Shown here: one piece after another, positions 7,027-8,523 of the stretch
How positions within the stretch are numbered: position 1 is the stretch's first letter
How the letters are laid out: every line of letters starts with the position of its first letter
DNA from: an archaeon RBG_16_50_20
GTDB taxonomy: Archaea > Thermoproteota > Bathyarchaeia > 40CM-2-53-6
Length of the DNA stretch: 8,523 nt
Reading direction: 5' to 3'
Assembly: GCA_001768965.1 (NCBI GenBank)
Contig: MEMY01000020.1
Location: 1 to 8,523, forward strand
Made by a program: the position numbers and the translations under genes
Notes under the pieces: generated by a model
What the model saw: the letters and a program-made list of their open reading frames with translations, nothing else
Told to the model about the DNA's origin: nothing
Database searches by the model: none

Positions 7027-7030
7027 GCAC

Positions 7031-7519
7031 ATGTTCAGGCGTAATAAGGCCTCTCAAATTTGCGGTGGCGCAACATTGACCGAAAAATTCGCGGAAAGAA
7101 CGGCCGGCATATGGTTTCCATTAGCTTTCTACGCTGTTGGCGGAGTGTACATGCTCGCGTTCTGGGCAATTTTCGACCGTGCCGCATACCACCTGACAGT
7201 TCTGGGGATTGTCTCGATAATCATCGCCGTGGCCCTATACTCAGTCTCCCGTTGGGCATTCTGGCTTGGACTGTTCACGTTTCCTCTGTACTTCACAGAA
7301 TTTCTCTACGCTACACTCGCCTCCGTAAACCTCGTAGGCTGGTATCCTGACATTCAGACCGCCGCCTTCAACGCGTCACTCGTAGTATACCTCGTATTCC
7401 TTTGCCTCTCCCTGATTCTCCTAATCGACAGAAGAAATGCGCTCAAAACGGACAGAATACTCGACCGATTGAAAAGGCCGCTATCAAGTCCTGAGACGAC
7501 CTCGAAGCACCCGCAGTAA
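7031..7519 (+). CDS. Small four-helix membrane protein, function unknown
   Basis: I do not recognise the family. The 162-residue protein has a short N-terminal tail and four hydrophobic helices at about residues 27-49, 54-72, 77-99 and 112-133. It ends in a charged, probably cytoplasmic tail containing DRRNALKTDRILDRLKRP. The helices are rich in aromatic residues (WF, YF, FW), and helix 2 to 3 is joined by SVSRWAFW. There are no catalytic or metal motifs. The frame is open further upstream, but that part runs antisense to the agmatinase start and includes charged, poorly hydrophobic sequence, so I start at ATG 7031. A TTG at 7076 with GGTGG 7 nt upstream is a real alternative (147 residues) and suits the palindromic box better. 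A nearby glycosyltransferase is also membrane-bound but is on the opposite strand, so no functional link can be claimed. Confidence 0.72.
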   Translation: MFRRNKASQICGGATLTEKFAERTAGIWFPLAFYAVGGVYMLAFWAIFDRAAYHLTVLGIVSIIIAVALYSVSRWAFWLGLFTFPLYFTEFLYATLASVNLVGWYPDIQTAAFNASLVVYLVFLCLSLILLIDRRNALKTDRILDRLKRPLSSPETTSKHPQ

Positions 7520-7523
7520 GTCC

Positions 7524-7613
7524 CGGCATTGAAGAAACGGGCTGCCCAGATTAGAATATGCGCAGAATCCTCTAGGTGGAAAAGTAGTACTTTCTCCAAT
7601 GCCGCACAGCATT
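7524..7613 (+). repeat. Inverted repeat able to form alternative RNA stems
   Basis: Arms CGGCATTGAAGAAA (7524-7537) and TTTCTCCAATGCCG (7591-7604) pair over 14 positions with one mismatch, across a 53-nt loop. The right arm can instead pair locally in two ways. AAAGT (7581-7585) pairs with ACTTT (7589-7593), extended across a bulged C by GGA/TCC. AATGC (7598-7602) pairs with GCATT (7609-7613). The element starts 4 nt after the membrane protein stop and ends about 60 nt before the small ORF. It could be a 3' end structure, a small RNA or a leader element. Confidence 0.45.
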
Positions 7614-7663
7614 CCACTCAGTCTTAAGTACTCCAGAGACCACACCACGTCGTAGTAATCTGC

Positions 7664-7670
7664 GAGGTGA
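7664..7670 (+). promoter_or_regulatory. Strong ribosome binding site of the 27-codon ORF
   Basis: GAGGTGA is a seven-base perfect match to the archaeal anti-Shine-Dalgarno sequence, 6 nt before the ATG at 7677. It is the best such site seen in this window and is the main evidence that the tiny ORF downstream is translated. Confidence 0.75.
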
Positions 7671-7676
7671 ATTGCA

Positions 7677-7760
7677 ATGGCCCCTAAGAAGAAAGTGAAG
7701 ATGCGTGTTAACGACGAGAGTTCACGTGCTGAGAGAGTCGCTGAGGAATATCAGGCATAA
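7677..7760 (+). CDS. 27-residue small protein, unknown function
   Basis: A complete tiny ORF, ATG to TAA, coding for 27 residues. It begins with a strongly basic stretch (MAPKKKVKMR) and continues as a charged segment likely to be helical (AERVAEEYQA at the end). There is no cysteine, no membrane segment and no signal peptide. I do not recognise it. Support for translation comes from context: a perfect GAGGTGA site 6 nt upstream, a leader of more than 100 nt without a competing gene, and terminator-like hairpins directly after it. One of these hairpins starts inside the last codons and covers the stop codon. The basic head could bind nucleic acid or the ribosome, but that is speculation. Against it: the ORF is short enough to arise by chance, and no homologue can be checked here. 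Confidence 0.5.
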   Translation: MAPKKKVKMRVNDESSRAERVAEEYQA

Positions 7761-7769
7761 GTGCCTGAT
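7750..7769 (+). terminator. 8-bp hairpin spanning the small ORF's stop codon
   Basis: ATCAGGCA and TGCCTGAT pair perfectly around the four-base loop TAAG, which contains the TAA stop itself (7758-7760). The structure is symmetric and could act on transcripts from either side. Confidence 0.5.
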
Positions 7770-7770
7770 T

Positions 7771-7805
7771 GAGGCGCTGCGTGCGCTTCTCCTCTTTCCT
7801 TTTTG
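7771..7805 (+). terminator. Hairpin plus pyrimidine tract, rightward terminator
   Basis: GAGGCGC (7771-7777) pairs with GCGCTTC (7783-7789) over seven positions, one a G-U pair, with a 5-base loop. It is followed by TCCTCTTTCCTTTTTG. Further T runs lie at 7813-7816 and 7825-7828. Archaeal RNA polymerase stops at U runs, so this probably ends rightward transcripts before they run into the leftward glycosyltransferase. The minus strand has no T run here. Confidence 0.6.
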
Positions 7806-7829
7806 TCCCATGTTTTCTTGGGTGTTTTG

Positions 7830-8523
7830 TCATGTCTTGGATGGAGATGCTAACTTCGGTGTCCGGTAGAAATATGCAGCTTTCGAAAATAGCCCTTCTA
7901 TGGCGGCCCTGGAATTGCTCAGTAGCAGTCCATAGAGTACGGCTCCCAAGTAACCAAGGTGAGTGAGCCGTCTCAGTTTGGATAATTCCCGCAGAGTGAC
8001 TCCGGACGCCATGAATGGTGCTGTGTATATTACAACCGAAAGTGCGAGAGTGAACCAGGCGACCTCGTAGCGCCAGATGTCCTCAAGCCAGAACGACGGC
8101 GGGAAGATTGCATAGAAGAGCAGAGTAACGACTAAGCCTACTATTGTTAACGGGCAGATGAAGTAGGTCCCCAAGTGCAGAAAGGCTTCCAATTTCTGGA
8201 AGAGGCTTAGCCGCTTGCTTCGCAAGATCGCGGGGGCATGTCTCCTTAGGCACTCCGAAAATCCCTGCGCCCAACGAAACTGCTGATACATCAGACTCTT
8301 GAAGTCATGTGGAATTTCTCCCGGGCATGCGACGCCGGGCAGGTAAATGTAGCGCCAGCCTTCCAGGTGAAGCCTTATGGAAAGGTCCAAGTCTTCCGTA
8401 AGTGAACTCGTATTCCAGCCACCAACCTGTTCTATTGCCTGTCGTCTGAAAACGCCGCAAGTTCCGCTGAAGTGCGCAAGCAGGTTACCAACGTAGCGCG
8501 CTCTTTGATCAACGAAAGCGTAG
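7830..8523 (-). CDS. Membrane-bound family 2 glycosyltransferase, 5' end cut by the window
   Basis: The C-terminal 230 residues of a processive-type GT2 enzyme related to cellulose and hyaluronan synthases. It transfers sugar from a nucleotide donor at the cytoplasmic face and probably extrudes or builds a surface polysaccharide or lipid-linked glycan. Visible motifs are the acceptor-site SGTCGVFRR (19-27), GGWNTSSLTEDLDLS with the catalytic TED at 42-44, and QQFRW (80-84), the Q-x-x-R-W motif of processive enzymes. Three hydrophobic segments follow at about 114-140, 153-176 and 188-210. The protein ends after YFYRTPK plus seven residues, a normal ending for the group. The D-x-D metal site and the N-terminal helices would lie beyond position 8523. 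No start codon is claimed. The frame is open to the window edge. The donor sugar cannot be told. Confidence 0.9.
   Translation of the reverse strand, partial: YAFVDQRARYVGNLLAHFSGTCGVFRRQAIEQVGGWNTSSLTEDLDLSIRLHLEGWRYIYLPGVACPGEIPHDFKSLMYQQFRWAQGFSECLRRHAPAILRSKRLSLFQKLEAFLHLGTYFICPLTIVGLVVTLLFYAIFPPSFWLEDIWRYEVAWFTLALSVVIYTAPFMASGVTLRELSKLRRLTHLGYLGAVLYGLLLSNSRAAIEGLFSKAAYFYRTPKLASPSKT

Noticed and set aside
6860..7030. Upstream extension of the four-helix membrane protein
   Set aside because: It overlaps the agmatinase 5' end on the opposite strand, has no hydrophobic segment or ribosome site, and adds 57 residues unlike the rest of the protein.
7520..7676. tRNA or other known RNA gene between the membrane protein and the small ORF
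   Set aside because: There is no T-loop GTTCRANNC, no acceptor stem with CCA position and no cloverleaf pattern. Only the inverted repeat described above is visible.
7769..7966. Rightward ORF of 65 codons over the end of the glycosyltransferase
   Set aside because: It begins within the terminator hairpin and runs antisense to the glycosyltransferase. There is no ribosome site or protein-like pattern.
7830..8390. Glycosyltransferase starting at TTG 8390
   Set aside because: The frame continues upstream with the conserved SGTCGVFRR and the TED motif just before this codon, so it is an internal leucine and the gene is cut by the window edge.

Overview
This window looks like a piece of an archaeal chromosome. 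It carries a replicative-type family B DNA polymerase with proofreading domain, the coenzyme F420 enzyme CofE, an archaeal-style OMP decarboxylase and a NusB-fused RNA m5C methyltransferase. The best ribosome binding site (GAGGTGA) matches the archaeal 16S tail. The polymerase has a Cys/His cluster between motifs A and B that I associate with TACK-group (Thaumarchaeota/Bathyarchaeia-like) enzymes. That placement is inference from family resemblance; no phylogeny was run. Base composition looks balanced, with no island-like shift visible by eye.

Layout. From position 1 to 4588 everything reads leftward: polB (4588-2078), cofE 11 nt behind it, an unrecognised two-repeat protein (about 1215-511), and pyrF, cut by the left edge. 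A short divergent gap of about 180 nt separates polB from a rightward NusB-RsmB-type rRNA/tRNA cytosine-5 methyltransferase (to 6102). It ends tail to tail with a leftward agmatinase-family ureohydrolase (6989-6099), their stop codons sharing four bases. A 41-nt divergent spacer then leads to a rightward four-helix membrane protein of unknown role (7031-7519). The right end is a leftward, membrane-bound family 2 glycosyltransferase, cut by the window edge.

The genes are mostly housekeeping: replication, pyrimidine synthesis, F420 side-chain addition, RNA modification, polyamine synthesis and surface glycan synthesis. Only polB-cofE looks like a tight transcription unit.

The least ordinary stretch is 7520-7830. 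It holds an inverted repeat with mutually exclusive pairings, then a 27-codon ORF with the strongest ribosome binding site in the window. A perfect 8-bp hairpin sits on that ORF's stop codon, followed by a second hairpin and a pyrimidine tract typical of a terminator. This looks like a small self-contained expression unit. I saw no CRISPR array, insertion sequence, tRNA or rRNA.
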